The notes beneath the pieces were generated by a model that did not search any database, was not told where the DNA came from, and was given only the letters and a program-made list of their open reading frames with translations. Shown here in pieces: positions 35,096 to 44,237 of a stretch of 50,341 nucleotides of DNA. The DNA is taken from assembly GCA_000720995.1 (NCBI GenBank), contig JOEL01000072.1, positions 1-50,341 on the forward strand, in the 5' to 3' direction. The stretch comes from Streptomyces celluloflavus. Its GTDB lineage: Bacteria > Actinomycetota > Actinomycetes > Streptomycetales > Streptomycetaceae. Each line of letters begins with the position of its first letter. The first letter of the stretch is position 1. Position numbers and translations under genes: made by a program.

Positions 35096-35139
35096 GAATG
35101 CCGCGCCCCCCAGGTTTTAGCCTGGGGGGCGCGGCATTC
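35096..35139 (+). terminator. Perfect 19-bp hairpin between ftsH and folE
   Basis: GAATGCCGCGCCCCCCAGG (35096-35114) pairs exactly with 35121-35139 across a TTTTAG loop. There is no T-tract after it. It is probably an ftsH terminator, but folE starts only 38 bases on with no clear promoter, so it could instead allow partial read-through. Confidence 0.75.
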
Positions 35140-35176
35140 CGCGTTTCGAGCGGGCGCAGAAGGAGCGAGGCACCAC

Positions 35177-35782
35177 ATGACGGACCCCGTGACGCTGGAC
35201 AGCGACGGCACGATCGGCGCATTCGACGAGAAACGAGCCGAGAACGCCGTGCGCGAGCTGCTCATCGCGGTAGGCGAGGATCCCGACCGGGAGGGGCTGC
35301 TGGAGACGCCGGCCCGGGTCGCCCGCGCGTACAAGGAGATCTTTGCCGGGCTGTGGCAGGAGCCGGCGGACGTCCTGACGACGACGTTCGACATCGGCCA
35401 TGACGAGATGGTGCTGGTCCGGGACATCGAGGTGTTCTCGACCTGTGAGCACCACCTGGTGCCCTTCCACGGCGTCGCGCACGTCGGCTACATCCCGTCC
35501 GCCGACGGAAAGATCACCGGGCTCTCCAAGCTCGCCCGCCTCGTGGACGTCTACGCCCGCCGCCCGCAGGTGCAGGAGCGGCTCACGACGCAGATAGCCG
35601 ACTCCCTGATGCAGATTCTGGAGCCGCGCGGCGTGATCGTCGTCGTGGAGTGCGAGCACATGTGCATGTCGATGCGCGGTATCCGCAAGCCGGGCGCCAA
35701 GACCATCACCTCGGCGGTCCGCGGCCAGCTGCGGGACGCCGCGACCCGCTCCGAGGCGATGAGCCTGATCATCGGCCGCTGA
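35177..35782 (+). CDS. folE: GTP cyclohydrolase I
   Basis: Converts GTP to 7,8-dihydroneopterin triphosphate, the first step of folate synthesis. The 201-aa protein has zinc-site [26 protein letters not shown] and a second zinc cysteine in [23 protein letters not shown] precedes ATG 35177. It follows ftsH directly, while folP, folB and folK lie about 4-6 kb downstream. Confidence 0.97.
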   Translation: MTDPVTLDSDGTIGAFDEKRAENAVRELLIAVGEDPDREGLLETPARVARAYKEIFAGLWQEPADVLTTTFDIGHDEMVLVRDIEVFSTCEHHLVPFHGVAHVGYIPSADGKITGLSKLARLVDVYARRPQVQERLTTQIADSLMQILEPRGVIVVVECEHMCMSMRGIRKPGAKTITSAVRGQLRDAATRSEAMSLIIGR

Positions 35783-35804
35783 CGGGCGCGGGACCGCTGA
35801 ACAC

Positions 35805-35844
35805 AGGGCCGGGGGCCGTGGCTGATGCCACGGCCCCCGGCCCT
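35805..35844. terminator. Bidirectional terminator between folE and the esterase gene
   Basis: A perfect 17-bp stem (AGGGCCGGGGGCCGTGG and its complement) encloses CTGATG. It sits between the convergent ends of folE and the gene at 35858. Confidence 0.85.
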
Positions 35845-35857
35845 ATGGGGTGTCACC

Positions 35858-36973
35858 TCAGACGCTGAGACGGCCGCCGAGCCATTCCAGGGCGGCGGGG
35901 ATCTCGCGGCGCCAGGTGTTGAAGTTGTGGCCGCCGCTGTCGAGGATGATCGAGGAGATGCGGGACGGCGACTTGGTCTGCTCGATGAACCTGAGCGTGT
36001 CCTTGTAGTTCTCCTCGCCGTGCTTGCTGCTGGTGACCAGCAGACTGACCGGCGGGGCGGGCAGATGCTTCTGGCGCCACATCAGATCGTTCTCCCGCTC
36101 CAGCTTCTTGCTGCCGCCGAAAAGATCACCGGTGGTGGGATCGATCGGGGCCTTGTAGGCGCCGGAGAGGGCGACCGCGGTGGAGAAGTCATTCGGGTGC
36201 CGCATGGTCATCTTCAGCGCGCAGTAGCCGCCCGTCGAGTCGCCGATGATGCCCCAGCTCTTGGCTTTCTCCCCTATTCGGTAGTGCTCCGAGAGGTTCG
36301 CGCGCAAGTCCTTGGTGAAGAACGTCTCGGTCTGCGGCCCATTCGGTATGTCGACGCATTCGGTGTCCCGGGGCGGCGCGACGGTCGGCCGCATCATCAC
36401 CAGGACCGTCGGCTGCATCTTCTTTTCCCGCAGCAGATCATGCTGCGTCTGCGGGAAGTGCAGCTTCTTGTAGAGGGCCTCGGCCGTGCCCGGGTAGCCG
36501 GTCAGGACCACGGACGCCGGGAACTTCTTCTTCGCGTACTTCGGCTGGAAGTACTGCGGCGGCAGATAGACGAACGCCGGACTGGTGATCTTGGACTTCG
36601 CACCGCGCACGAGGACCTTGTCGATCCGGCCGCCCACCTCGGCGCGGGAACCACCGGGAACGCTGACGCGCTCGGTGCCCAGCATCTTCAGCTTCGTTCC
36701 GTCCGGCCCGGACTCGTAGTTGGTCACTACGCCCGGCTGCTGCTCCTGGCCGAAGAGGTCGGCCCAGGAGGCGTAGAAGCCGAAGGAATTGTTGGCGAAC
36801 AGGCCGATCGACGCGAAGAGGGAGAGCTGGGTGGCGAGCAGCAGCCCGACGCGGCCGAGGACGGCGCGCCAGTTTCCCTTCGACAGACGGGGCCAGAGCC
36901 AAATGGTGAGGACGAAAAGTGCTACTGCGAGGAGGACGGCAAGAAGCAGCACTTTCTTGCTGGTGAGACCCAT
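35858..36973 (-). CDS. Membrane-anchored alpha/beta-hydrolase esterase (antigen 85/esterase D-like)
   Basis: The 371-aa protein has N-terminal hydrophobic segments (about 7-27 and 41-62) that anchor it, then an esterase-D/antigen-85-like hydrolase domain. The nucleophile is in GDSTGG (G-x-S-x-G), and the likely catalytic His is in DSGGHNFNTW. RPTVAPPRDTECVDIPNGPQ is typical of the family in Streptomyces. ATG 36973 is the probable start. Substrate (lipid, mycolate-like or other ester) is unknown. Confidence 0.88.
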   Translation of the reverse strand: MGLTSKKVLLLAVLLAVALFVLTIWLWPRLSKGNWRAVLGRVGLLLATQLSLFASIGLFANNSFGFYASWADLFGQEQQPGVVTNYESGPDGTKLKMLGTERVSVPGGSRAEVGGRIDKVLVRGAKSKITSPAFVYLPPQYFQPKYAKKKFPASVVLTGYPGTAEALYKKLHFPQTQHDLLREKKMQPTVLVMMRPTVAPPRDTECVDIPNGPQTETFFTKDLRANLSEHYRIGEKAKSWGIIGDSTGGYCALKMTMRHPNDFSTAVALSGAYKAPIDPTTGDLFGGSKKLERENDLMWRQKHLPAPPVSLLVTSSKHGEENYKDTLRFIEQTKSPSRISSIILDSGGHNFNTWRREIPAALEWLGGRLSV

Positions 36974-37115
36974 GTGGTGCTTTCTGCCGGGCGGCCGGTC
37001 CAACCGTGGCCGCTAATGGAACCCCGAGCCCTGAAACGCCGTCATACAGGGCGCAAAAAGTCCAGATGCTGCGACAAGGCTCGCATGTTCTCTCGACCGG
37101 GGCGACGGGAAAGTG

Positions 37116-38957
37116 ATGTCTGACAGGCTAGATGGCGAAAAGTCGGAGACGGTTGCGTGGCGCACGCCACGCTGGCTCCGTGGACCTCGACCCGAATCGG
37201 TGCCGACCCTGATCGGTACGGCCGGAGTGGTCGTCGGCCTGCTGAACCTCGCGGCCGGTATGTTCCCGCGGTTCCGGCACAGCCGGATGCACGCGCTGGC
37301 CGAGGTGCTGCCGGGCGCGGTGAGCCCGCTGGCGGCCGCCGCGTCGATCGTCGTCGGTATCCTCCTGCTCCTGCTGGCCCATGGCCTCAAGCGCCGTAAG
37401 CGGCGGGCCTGGGTGGCCGCGGTGGCACTCCTCCCGGTGGGGATCGCCGCCCAGCTGGTGTACCGCCACTCCATTATCGGCGCGGTGCTCTCCCTCCTGT
37501 TGCTGGTGTTCCTGGTGTGGCACCGAAGCGAGTTCGCGGCCCTCCCCGACCCGCGCAGCCGCTGGAAAGCCGTCGCCAACTTCATCGTCCTCGGCGGTGT
37601 GAGCTTCGCCATCGGCATGGTGATCGTCAGCGCCCACCCCCACAAGATCGTCGGCTCGCCCTCCTTCTGGGACAAGGCGCAGCACGTGCTGTGGGGCATG
37701 TTCGGCTTCGAGGGCCCGGTCGGCTACACGCACAAGGTCGACTACACCGTCGGCTACTCCCTCGGCGCACTCGGCCTGCTGACCGTCGCCACCACCGCGT
37801 ACCTCGCCTTCCGCCCCGAGCACCCGGTGGCCCGGCTGACCGCGGACGACGAACAGCGGCTGCGCGAGCTGCTCGCCAAGCACGGCGGCCGGGACTCGCT
37901 CGGATACTTCGCGCTCCGCCACGACAAGGGCGCCGTCTTCTCGCCGACCGGCAAGGCCGCGGTCTGCTACCGGGTGATATCGGGGGTGATGCTCGCCAGC
38001 GGCGACCCGATCGGCGACGTCGAGGCATGGCCGGGCGCCATCGAGCGCTTCATGGAGGAGGCGCGGGCGCACTCCTGGACGCCGGCCGTCACCGGATGCA
38101 GCGAGACCGGTGGCCAGGTGTGGACCCGGGAGACCGGTATGGACGCCCTGGAGCTGGGCGACGAGGCGATCGTGGACGTCCCCGACTTCACCCTCTCCGG
38201 CCGCGCGATGCGCAACGTACGGCAGATGGTCAAGCGCATCGAGCGCAACGGCTACGAGACCCGCGTACGCCGGGTGCGGGACCTGGAGCCGGCGGAGCTG
38301 GCCCGCATCCAGCGGGCCGCGGACGCCTGGCGGGACACCGACACCGAGCGCGGCTTCTCCATGGCGCTCGGCCGTATCGACGCGGTGACCGACGGTGACG
38401 CGGTGATCGCTACCGCGCATCTGGCCCCCGCGGAGGGTGAGGCGGACGGCCCGTTCGGCGATCTCAAGGCCATGCAGCACTACGTGCCCTGGGGCACCGA
38501 CGGGATCTCCCTGGAGCTGATGCGCCGTGACCGCGACGCCGACCCGGGGATGAACGAGCTGCTGATCGTCGCCTCGCTGCAGGCCGCACCGGATCTGAAG
38601 ATCAAGCGGGTGTCGCTGAACTTCGCGGTGTTCCGCTCCTCCCTGGAGCGCGGCGAGAAGCTGGGCGCCGGACCGGTCATCCGGATCTGGCGCGGAACGC
38701 TGGTCTTCCTCTCCCGCTGGTACCAGATCGAGTCGCTGTACAAGTTCAACGACAAGTTCCAGCCCCGCTGGGAGCCCCGCTTCGTCGTCTTCCGCAACAG
38801 CCGCGACATCCCGCGCATCGGCCTGGCGACGTTGCAGGCCGAGGGCTATCTGGAGCTGGGCCTGCCGCGCGTGCTGCGCCGCCGGAAGGGGACGGAGCCG
38901 CAGCCCTGCGCGCACACCGCGGAGGCGGCCCCGCCCGCGGTCGAGAAGGTGGCCTGA
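37116..38957 (+). CDS. DUF2156 / lysyl-phosphatidylglycerol synthase-like membrane protein
   Basis: The 613-aa protein begins with a predicted multi-pass membrane region (about 33-190) and ends in a DUF2156 domain. That domain is the GNAT-like fold of MprF/LysX that transfers amino acids from aminoacyl-tRNA to lipid. Readable parts are FALRHDKGAVFSPTGKAAVC, YRVISGVMLASGDPIGD, PDFTLSGRAMRNVRQMVKR and SLNFAVFRSSLERGEKLGAG. A GTG one codon upstream (37113) is also possible. It is divergent from the esterase gene. Lipid modification is inferred from the domain; no lysyl-tRNA-synthetase domain is present. Confidence 0.88.
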   Translation: MSDRLDGEKSETVAWRTPRWLRGPRPESVPTLIGTAGVVVGLLNLAAGMFPRFRHSRMHALAEVLPGAVSPLAAAASIVVGILLLLLAHGLKRRKRRAWVAAVALLPVGIAAQLVYRHSIIGAVLSLLLLVFLVWHRSEFAALPDPRSRWKAVANFIVLGGVSFAIGMVIVSAHPHKIVGSPSFWDKAQHVLWGMFGFEGPVGYTHKVDYTVGYSLGALGLLTVATTAYLAFRPEHPVARLTADDEQRLRELLAKHGGRDSLGYFALRHDKGAVFSPTGKAAVCYRVISGVMLASGDPIGDVEAWPGAIERFMEEARAHSWTPAVTGCSETGGQVWTRETGMDALELGDEAIVDVPDFTLSGRAMRNVRQMVKRIERNGYETRVRRVRDLEPAELARIQRAADAWRDTDTERGFSMALGRIDAVTDGDAVIATAHLAPAEGEADGPFGDLKAMQHYVPWGTDGISLELMRRDRDADPGMNELLIVASLQAAPDLKIKRVSLNFAVFRSSLERGEKLGAGPVIRIWRGTLVFLSRWYQIESLYKFNDKFQPRWEPRFVVFRNSRDIPRIGLATLQAEGYLELGLPRVLRRRKGTEPQPCAHTAEAAPPAVEKVA

Positions 38958-39261
38958 GGGCCGTGCGCCGGGCGGCCGGAGAGCCGTCCGGCGGAGCGGG
39001 CCGCCCGGGGGGCGTACGGAGCCGGTTCGGGTTCCGTACGTCCCTCGGGCGCGTCGGCACGGTGGCGCCTGCCCCGTGGCGCCCGGCACGGCCTTGCCCT
39101 GGCTGCCGCTGGGAGATACCCGCACGTGGCGTTGCCGGGGGTGCCCAGGTGAACCCGGTATCGGGGCGCCCCGCCGCCGTGCGGCGCACCGCACCGGCCG
39201 CCGGAGGCCCCGCCCTCCGGGCGAACGGCGCCACCCTGACGACACGCCCTAGGCTTGTGCC
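38958..39261. other. Intergenic region before folP, nothing identified
   Basis: About 300 very GC-rich bases with several short inverted repeats but no convincing gene or named element. It probably includes the folP promoter. Confidence 0.45.
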
Positions 39262-40182
39262 ATGAGTACCTTGCGTGGCCGGGTGGCCGGATTGCCGGAC
39301 TGGGACCGCTGCGCGGTGATGGGCGTCGTCAACGTCACGCCCGATTCGTTCTCCGACGGCGGCGAGTGGTTCGATCCGGAACTCGCGGTCAAACACGGCC
39401 TCGACCTGGTGGCCGAGGGTGCCGATGTGGTGGACGTGGGCGGTGAGTCGACCCGGCCGGGCGCGGCGCGGGTGGACGAGGCCGAGGAACTGCGCCGGGT
39501 CGTCCCGGTCGTCCGGGAACTGGCCGCGGCCGGAGTCGTGGTGTCCGTCGACACGATGCGCGCGAGCGTCGCCGAGCAGGCCGTGGAGGCCGGTGCGCGG
39601 CTGGTCAACGACGTGAGCGGGGGCGCCGCCGACCCGGCGATGGTGCCGGTGGTGGCCGCGGCGTACGTCCCGTTCGTGGTGATGCACTGGCGCGGCCGGT
39701 CCATCGACATGAACAACCGCGCCGTCTACACCGATGTCGTCGAGGAGGTCGTCGACGAGCTGGCGCGGAGCATGGAGCGCGCGGTGGCCGGCGGCGTGGA
39801 CCCGGAGCGGATCGTGATCGACCCGGGCCTCGGCTTCGCCAAGGACGCCGGACACGATCTCGCCCTGGTCGCCCACCTGGCGCGGCTGCGGGCGCTGGGC
39901 AGGCCGCTGCTGGTGGCCGCATCGCGGAAACGGTTCCTGGGCAGAGTGCTGGCGGGCGGCACGGGAGCCACCCCGCCGCCCGCGCGCGAACGGGACGCCG
40001 CGACGGCGGCGGTGTCGGCGATCGTGGCGCGCGAGGGGGCCTGGGCGGTGCGCGTGCACGACGTCCGGGCCAGCGCGGACGCCGTACGGGTGGCCCGTGC
40101 GGTGGAGGGCGCGGCGGAGCGCACGGTGACCGGAACGGCCGGCACCGGTGGTACGGGAGCACGGGGGGTACGACAGGAATGA
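39262..40182 (+). CDS. folP: Dihydropteroate synthase
   Basis: Joins p-aminobenzoate to dihydropterin pyrophosphate; the sulfonamide target. The 306-aa protein has GVVNVTPDSFSDGGEWF, VDVGGESTRPGA, IDPGLGFAKDAGHDLAL and SRKRFLGRVL. The C-terminus ends in a Gly/Thr-rich low-complexity tail. ATG 39262 gives MSTLRGRVAGLPDWDRC. Its end overlaps possible starts of the next gene. Confidence 0.96.
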   Translation: MSTLRGRVAGLPDWDRCAVMGVVNVTPDSFSDGGEWFDPELAVKHGLDLVAEGADVVDVGGESTRPGAARVDEAEELRRVVPVVRELAAAGVVVSVDTMRASVAEQAVEAGARLVNDVSGGAADPAMVPVVAAAYVPFVVMHWRGRSIDMNNRAVYTDVVEEVVDELARSMERAVAGGVDPERIVIDPGLGFAKDAGHDLALVAHLARLRALGRPLLVAASRKRFLGRVLAGGTGATPPPARERDAATAAVSAIVAREGAWAVRVHDVRASADAVRVARAVEGAAERTVTGTAGTGGTGARGVRQE

Positions 40183-40288
40183 CGGGCACGGTATCTACGA
40201 CGGGCACGAGACGGACGACGGGCACGGCGCGTACGGCGGCGGCCCCGGCGGACACGGCAGTCGACGCGACCAACGTGACGGGAACGGT

Positions 40289-40801
40289 GTGAGCGGCTTG
40301 GGCCCACTGACGGACATCGAGCTGGTCGAACGGGCGAACACGACCCTGTACGAGACCATCGAGCGCGGCGATCACGAGGCGCTGTCCGAGCTCTGGCTGG
40401 AAGGCCAGGTCAGCGTGGTGCACCCGGGGTGGCCGGTGCTGCGCGGGCGCGGCGAGGTGCTCCGTTCGTACGCCCTGATCATGGCGAACACCGAGTACAT
40501 CCAGTTCTTCCTGACGGACGTGGAGATCGACGTCATCGGCGACACCGCGCTGGTGACGTGCACCGAGAACATCCTCAGCGGCGGACCCGCCGAGGAGGAC
40601 GGCTCGGTGGGCCCGCTGATCGGCCAACTGGTCGTGGCGACCAATGTCTTCCGGCGCACGGAGGAGGGCTGGCGGGTGTGGTCGCACCACGGGTCGCCGG
40701 TGCTGGCGGACCGCGAGGACGACGGGAACGGCGACGACGAGGGGGAGGACGGGGACGCTTCCGGTCCGGCAGGCGGGGCGGGGGCGCCGGGCGGGGTGTG
40801 A
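40289..40801 (+). CDS. NTF2-like / SnoaL-like domain protein
   Basis: The 170-aa protein has an NTF2-like fold: TTLYETIERGDHEALSELWL, VHPGWPVLRGRGEVLRSYAL, ATNVFRRTEEGWRVWSHHGS. The catalytic or binding role in this small protein is unknown. The C-terminus (about 140-170) is acidic and Gly-rich. GTG 40289 is given; an earlier in-frame GTG at 40148 would overlap folP and add repetitive sequence (GYD/GHG). Position between folP and folB is conserved in Streptomyces. Confidence 0.85.
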   Translation: MSGLGPLTDIELVERANTTLYETIERGDHEALSELWLEGQVSVVHPGWPVLRGRGEVLRSYALIMANTEYIQFFLTDVEIDVIGDTALVTCTENILSGGPAEEDGSVGPLIGQLVVATNVFRRTEEGWRVWSHHGSPVLADREDDGNGDDEGEDGDASGPAGGAGAPGGV

Positions 40802-41167
40802 ACCGGCCCTCTTCGCCGGGCCCGCGCCGCGCCGTCCGGGGTGCCCGGGGCCTGCCGTCCCGGGGCCGCGTACCGGTCAGCGGCAGAAGTCAGCGGGGTG
40901 AGCGGGGCGCACCCGTTCGAGCCAAGTCGGGGACGGGCAGGGGTGGGGTGTGGGGACAGGGGTAAGAGGCCGCGCGGGCGACCTCCCGGCCGGCTAGCAG
41001 CACGACGGGGCCGTTGTCCATAGCCCCCACGGGCGAGCGTTGTCAGTGCTCGCAGGTAGATTCGATAAACGAGAGGGGCTGTGCGCCGGGTTTGACTGGT
41101 GCGTGCCCGGAATTTCCGACGATTCAGTGGTGCGGAAGTGCCAGTGAGACCAGTGGGAGTGATTCGC
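40802..41167. other. Intergenic region before folB
   Basis: No gene was identified. A sigma-70-like pair TTGTCA (41040-41045) and GATAAA (41064-41069), 18 bases apart, could be the folB-folK promoter. Confidence 0.5.
41040..41069 (+). promoter_or_regulatory. Possible vegetative promoter for folB-folK
   Basis: TTGTCA and GATAAA are separated by 18 bases, about 100 bases before the folB GTG. They resemble a housekeeping (HrdB-type) promoter. Confidence 0.4.
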
Positions 41168-41527
41168 GTGGATCGTGTCGCGCTGCGTGGCCTGAAGGCC
41201 CGAGGGCACCACGGAGTGTTCCCCCGGGAGCGCGAGGAGGGCCAGACCTTCCTCGTCGATCTGGTGCTGGGTCTGGACACCCGCCCGGCGGCGGCCTCCG
41301 ACGACCTCGCGAAGACCGTGCATTACGGGATCGTGGCCGAGGAGGTGGTGGCCGTCGTGGAGGGCGAGCCGGTCGACCTCATCGAGACCCTTGCCGAGCG
41401 GATCGCCGATCAGTGCCTCAAGCACGAGGGGGTACAGGAGGTGGAGGTGGTGGTGCACAAGCCGGACGCGCCGATCACCGTCCCCTTCGACGACGTGACC
41501 ATCACCATCACCCGGAGCCGAGTATGA
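41168..41527 (+). CDS. folB: Dihydroneopterin aldolase
   Basis: Cleaves dihydroneopterin to 6-hydroxymethyl-dihydropterin and glycolaldehyde. The 119-aa protein has VALRGLKARGHHGVFPRERE, VHYGIVAEEVVAVVEGEP, LIETLAERIAD and VVHKPDAPI. GTG 41168 has GGGAG upstream. Its stop overlaps the folK start (ATGA). Confidence 0.96.
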   Translation: MDRVALRGLKARGHHGVFPREREEGQTFLVDLVLGLDTRPAAASDDLAKTVHYGIVAEEVVAVVEGEPVDLIETLAERIADQCLKHEGVQEVEVVVHKPDAPITVPFDDVTITITRSRV

Positions 41528-42120
41528 ACACCAGCAGCGACCCGACCGTACAGCCGGTGCCCGCCTCCGTCGTGGAGCGCGTGGACGCCGCGGATGTGAC
41601 GCTCTCCAACCCCAAACGCGCAGTGATCTCCCTCGGCAGCAATCTCGGCAACCGCCTGGAGACGCTCCAGGGCGCCATCGACGCCCTGGAGGACACCCCC
41701 GGCCTGCGGGTCAAGGCGGTCTCCCCGGTGTACGAGACCGAGCCGTGGGGCGTCGAGCCCGGTTCGCAGCCCACGTACTTCAACGCCGTGGTGCTGATCA
41801 AGACGACCCTGCCGCCGTCCTCCCTCCTGGAGCGCGGGCATGCGATCGAGGAAGCCTTCGAGCGGGTACGGGACGAGCGCTTCGGCCCGCGCACGATCGA
41901 CGTCGACATCCTGGCCTACCAGGACGTGATCTCCGACGACCCGCAGCTGACACTGCCGCACCCGCGCGCCCATGAGCGCGCGTTCGTCCTGGTGCCGTGG
42001 CACGACGTCGACCCCGAGGCGGTGGTCCCCGGGCGCGGCGCGGTCGCCGAGCTGCTGGCGGCGGTCGGCCACGAGGGCGTGGTGCCGCGCGCGGATCTGG
42101 AACTGCGGCTGCCGGAGTAG
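41524..42120 (+). CDS. folK: 2-amino-4-hydroxy-6-hydroxymethyldihydropteridine diphosphokinase
   Basis: Pyrophosphorylates hydroxymethyl-dihydropterin for folP. The 198-aa protein has an N-terminal extension of about 30 residues, then AVISLGSNLGNRLETL, YETEPWGVEPGSQPTYFNAV and FGPRTIDVDILAY (metal-binding Asp pair). The C-terminal LPHPRAHERAFVLVP is typical. ATG overlaps folB by four bases, so they are translated together. Confidence 0.96.
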   Translation: MNTSSDPTVQPVPASVVERVDAADVTLSNPKRAVISLGSNLGNRLETLQGAIDALEDTPGLRVKAVSPVYETEPWGVEPGSQPTYFNAVVLIKTTLPPSSLLERGHAIEEAFERVRDERFGPRTIDVDILAYQDVISDDPQLTLPHPRAHERAFVLVPWHDVDPEAVVPGRGAVAELLAAVGHEGVVPRADLELRLPE

Positions 42121-42266
42121 CCGTTAAGGATGTGGGCCGCCCGCGTACGGCGCGGGTGCCCGCGGATGCGTACGGAACGCCTCCGGATGGCATGCATACA
42201 TGGAAACGGCACACATGTATGGGGAACGGACGGAACGGCCATGACGGTGCGAAGGGCGATCGCTCG

Positions 42267-42749
42267 GTGAAGCAGCTACACATCAAGGTGCTGGTCGGGC
42301 TGTTCCTGGCGGCCGGGGCGCTGGCCTGGGCGGGCGCCCGGCTGTGGGACTCGCTGGGCACGCTCCCGAGAGTGCCGGTGGCCGCGCCGATCGTGCTGGC
42401 ACTGATCGCCGCCGTGCTGACCGCCACCGCGCTCTCGATCCGCTCCCGGCTGCGCGCACAGCGTGAGCGCCGGGAGGGCGCCAAGGGCGTGGATCCGCTG
42501 GTGGCCGCCCGCGCGGTGGTCTTCGGGCAGGCCAGCGCCCTGGTGGCGGCGCTGGTCGCCGGGCTGTACGGCGGCGTCGGGATCTTTCTGCTGACCGCAG
42601 GGCTGGACGTCGCCACGCGCCGGGACCAGGCGATCTACGCCGGTTTCTCGGTCCTGGCGGGCGCGGCGGTGGTCGCCGCCGCACTCTTCCTCGAACGGGT
42701 CTGCAAGCTTCCGGAGGACGACGACCAAGCGGGCGCGACGCCGGCCTAG
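42267..42749 (+). CDS. DUF3180 membrane protein
   Basis: The 160-aa protein has four predicted membrane segments (HIKVLVGLFLAAGALAWAGA, VPVAAPIVLALIAAVLTATA, ASALVAALVAGLYGGVGIFL, AGFSVLAGAAVVAAALFLE) and a conserved LVAARAVVFGQASALVAAL. It matches the actinobacterial DUF3180 family, which is usually next to folK. GTG 42267 follows GAAGGGCGAT. Function unknown; a membrane role linked to cell envelope is only a guess. Confidence 0.9.
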   Translation: MKQLHIKVLVGLFLAAGALAWAGARLWDSLGTLPRVPVAAPIVLALIAAVLTATALSIRSRLRAQRERREGAKGVDPLVAARAVVFGQASALVAALVAGLYGGVGIFLLTAGLDVATRRDQAIYAGFSVLAGAAVVAAALFLERVCKLPEDDDQAGATPA

Positions 42750-42879
42750 CGGCGCCCGAGGCCGGTGCGCCTGACGCGGGCCGCGGTGGTGCCGTGGCCC
42801 GCGTCCCCGTATGCGAGCCCCGTGCCCGCTGTCCGTTGTCCGTTGCGCGCCCGCGTCGGCCGCCCCGGGGCCGCCCGGA

Positions 42880-44100
42880 TCAGACGTCGTGGACGGTGTG
42901 GAGCGACACCTCGTCGCGCGCGATGTTCGCGGCGTCCGCGGTGGTGGAGCGGCGCAGCGCCTCGTGCAGCCTGGCGGGGGTGAGGACGCCGAGGAAGCGG
43001 TCGCCGTCCAGGACGGCGATCCAGCCCGCGTCGTACTGGAGCATCGTGCTGAACGCCTGCTTGAGCGGGGCGCCGAGCGGCAGCCACGCGTCCATCCGCC
43101 GGGCGTGCGCACGGACGGTGGCACTCCGCGGGGCGCCGTCCGCTGCGGCGGTGTCCTTCCCGGTGGCGGTGGCGTCCCCGGCCGCGGCCGCCCCGGTGAG
43201 CGTCGCCGCGGAGACCCAGCCGTGCAGATTGTCGTCGGCGTCGAGGACGACCGCCCAGGGGGCGCCGTCGGCGGACAGCCGGTCGGCCGCGTGGCGCACC
43301 TCGTCGTCGAGGTGGACGATCGGGGGCTGTTCGAGGTCGCCGGTCTCGACGGGGGTGACGGAGAGCCGCTTGAGCCCGCGGTCCGCGCCCACGAATTCGG
43401 CGGCGTACGGGGTCGCGGGGGCGCCCAGGACCGTCGCGGGGGTGTCGAACTGCTCGATGCGCCCGGCCCCGTAGACAGCGATGCGGTCACCGAGCCGGAC
43501 CGCTTCCTCGATGTCGTGGGTGACGAAGAGCACCGTCTTGTGGAGCGTCGACTGGAGCCGCAGGAACTCGTTCTGGAGGTGCTCGCGGACGACCGGGTCG
43601 ACGGCGCCGAACGGTTCGTCCATCAGCAGCACGGGCGGGTCGGCGGCCAGCGCGCGGGCGACGCCGACGCGCTGCCGCTGACCGCCGGAGAGCTGGTCGG
43701 GGTAGCGGTCGCCGTAGGTGGCGGGGTCCAGGCCGACCAGGTCGAGGAGTTCGGCGGCGCGGGCGCGGGCCTTCTTGCGCGGCCAGCCGAGGAGGTGCGG
43801 GACGGTGGCGGTGTTGTCCAGGATGGTCTTGTGGGGGAAGAGCCCGACCTGCTGGATGACATAGCCGATGCGGCGGCGCAGTTCGACGGGGTCGATGGCG
43901 GATATGTCGTCGCCGTCGAGGTAGATCGTGCCGCTGGTGGGCTCGATGAGCCGGTTCACCATCTTCATCGTCGTGGTCTTGCCGCAGCCCGAGGGGCCGA
44001 CGAGCGTGACCAGTTCGCCCTCGGCGACTTCGAAGGAGAGATCGTCGACGGCGGTGGTGCCGTCGGCGTAGCTCTTGGTGACGTGTTCGAAGCGGATCAT
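42880..44100 (-). CDS. Betaine/choline-type ABC importer ATPase with CBS domains
   Basis: The 406-aa ATPase of the ProV/OpuCA type drives osmoprotectant uptake. Walker A is GPSGCGKT at 35-42, LSGGQ at 137-141, Walker B DEP at 161-163 and switch His H195. The C-terminal region (about 240-406) has two CBS-like segments separated by an Ala/Gly/Thr-rich linker; OpuA-type CBS domains sense ionic strength. ATG 44100 starts MIRFEHVTKSYADG. It is divergent from the permease operon at 44238-47168. Confidence 0.94.
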   Translation of the reverse strand: MIRFEHVTKSYADGTTAVDDLSFEVAEGELVTLVGPSGCGKTTTMKMVNRLIEPTSGTIYLDGDDISAIDPVELRRRIGYVIQQVGLFPHKTILDNTATVPHLLGWPRKKARARAAELLDLVGLDPATYGDRYPDQLSGGQRQRVGVARALAADPPVLLMDEPFGAVDPVVREHLQNEFLRLQSTLHKTVLFVTHDIEEAVRLGDRIAVYGAGRIEQFDTPATVLGAPATPYAAEFVGADRGLKRLSVTPVETGDLEQPPIVHLDDEVRHAADRLSADGAPWAVVLDADDNLHGWVSAATLTGAAAAGDATATGKDTAAADGAPRSATVRAHARRMDAWLPLGAPLKQAFSTMLQYDAGWIAVLDGDRFLGVLTPARLHEALRRSTTADAANIARDEVSLHTVHDV

Positions 44101-44237
44101 GATTCCCCATTGTGGGCAGGCGGTCGTGAACGCGGTGTGTCGAGTGGATGGCGGGCCGGGCCGATTGTCAGTGGTGGGGGATAGGGTCGCAGACAGTCAC
44201 CGAAATTGTGAGCGACAGGGCGGGGGAGGTGACGACG

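Noticed and set aside
40148-40288. Longer N-terminus for the NTF2-like protein
   Set aside because: It would overlap folP and encode only Gly/Asp/His-rich repeats; the GTG at 40289 starts at the domain.
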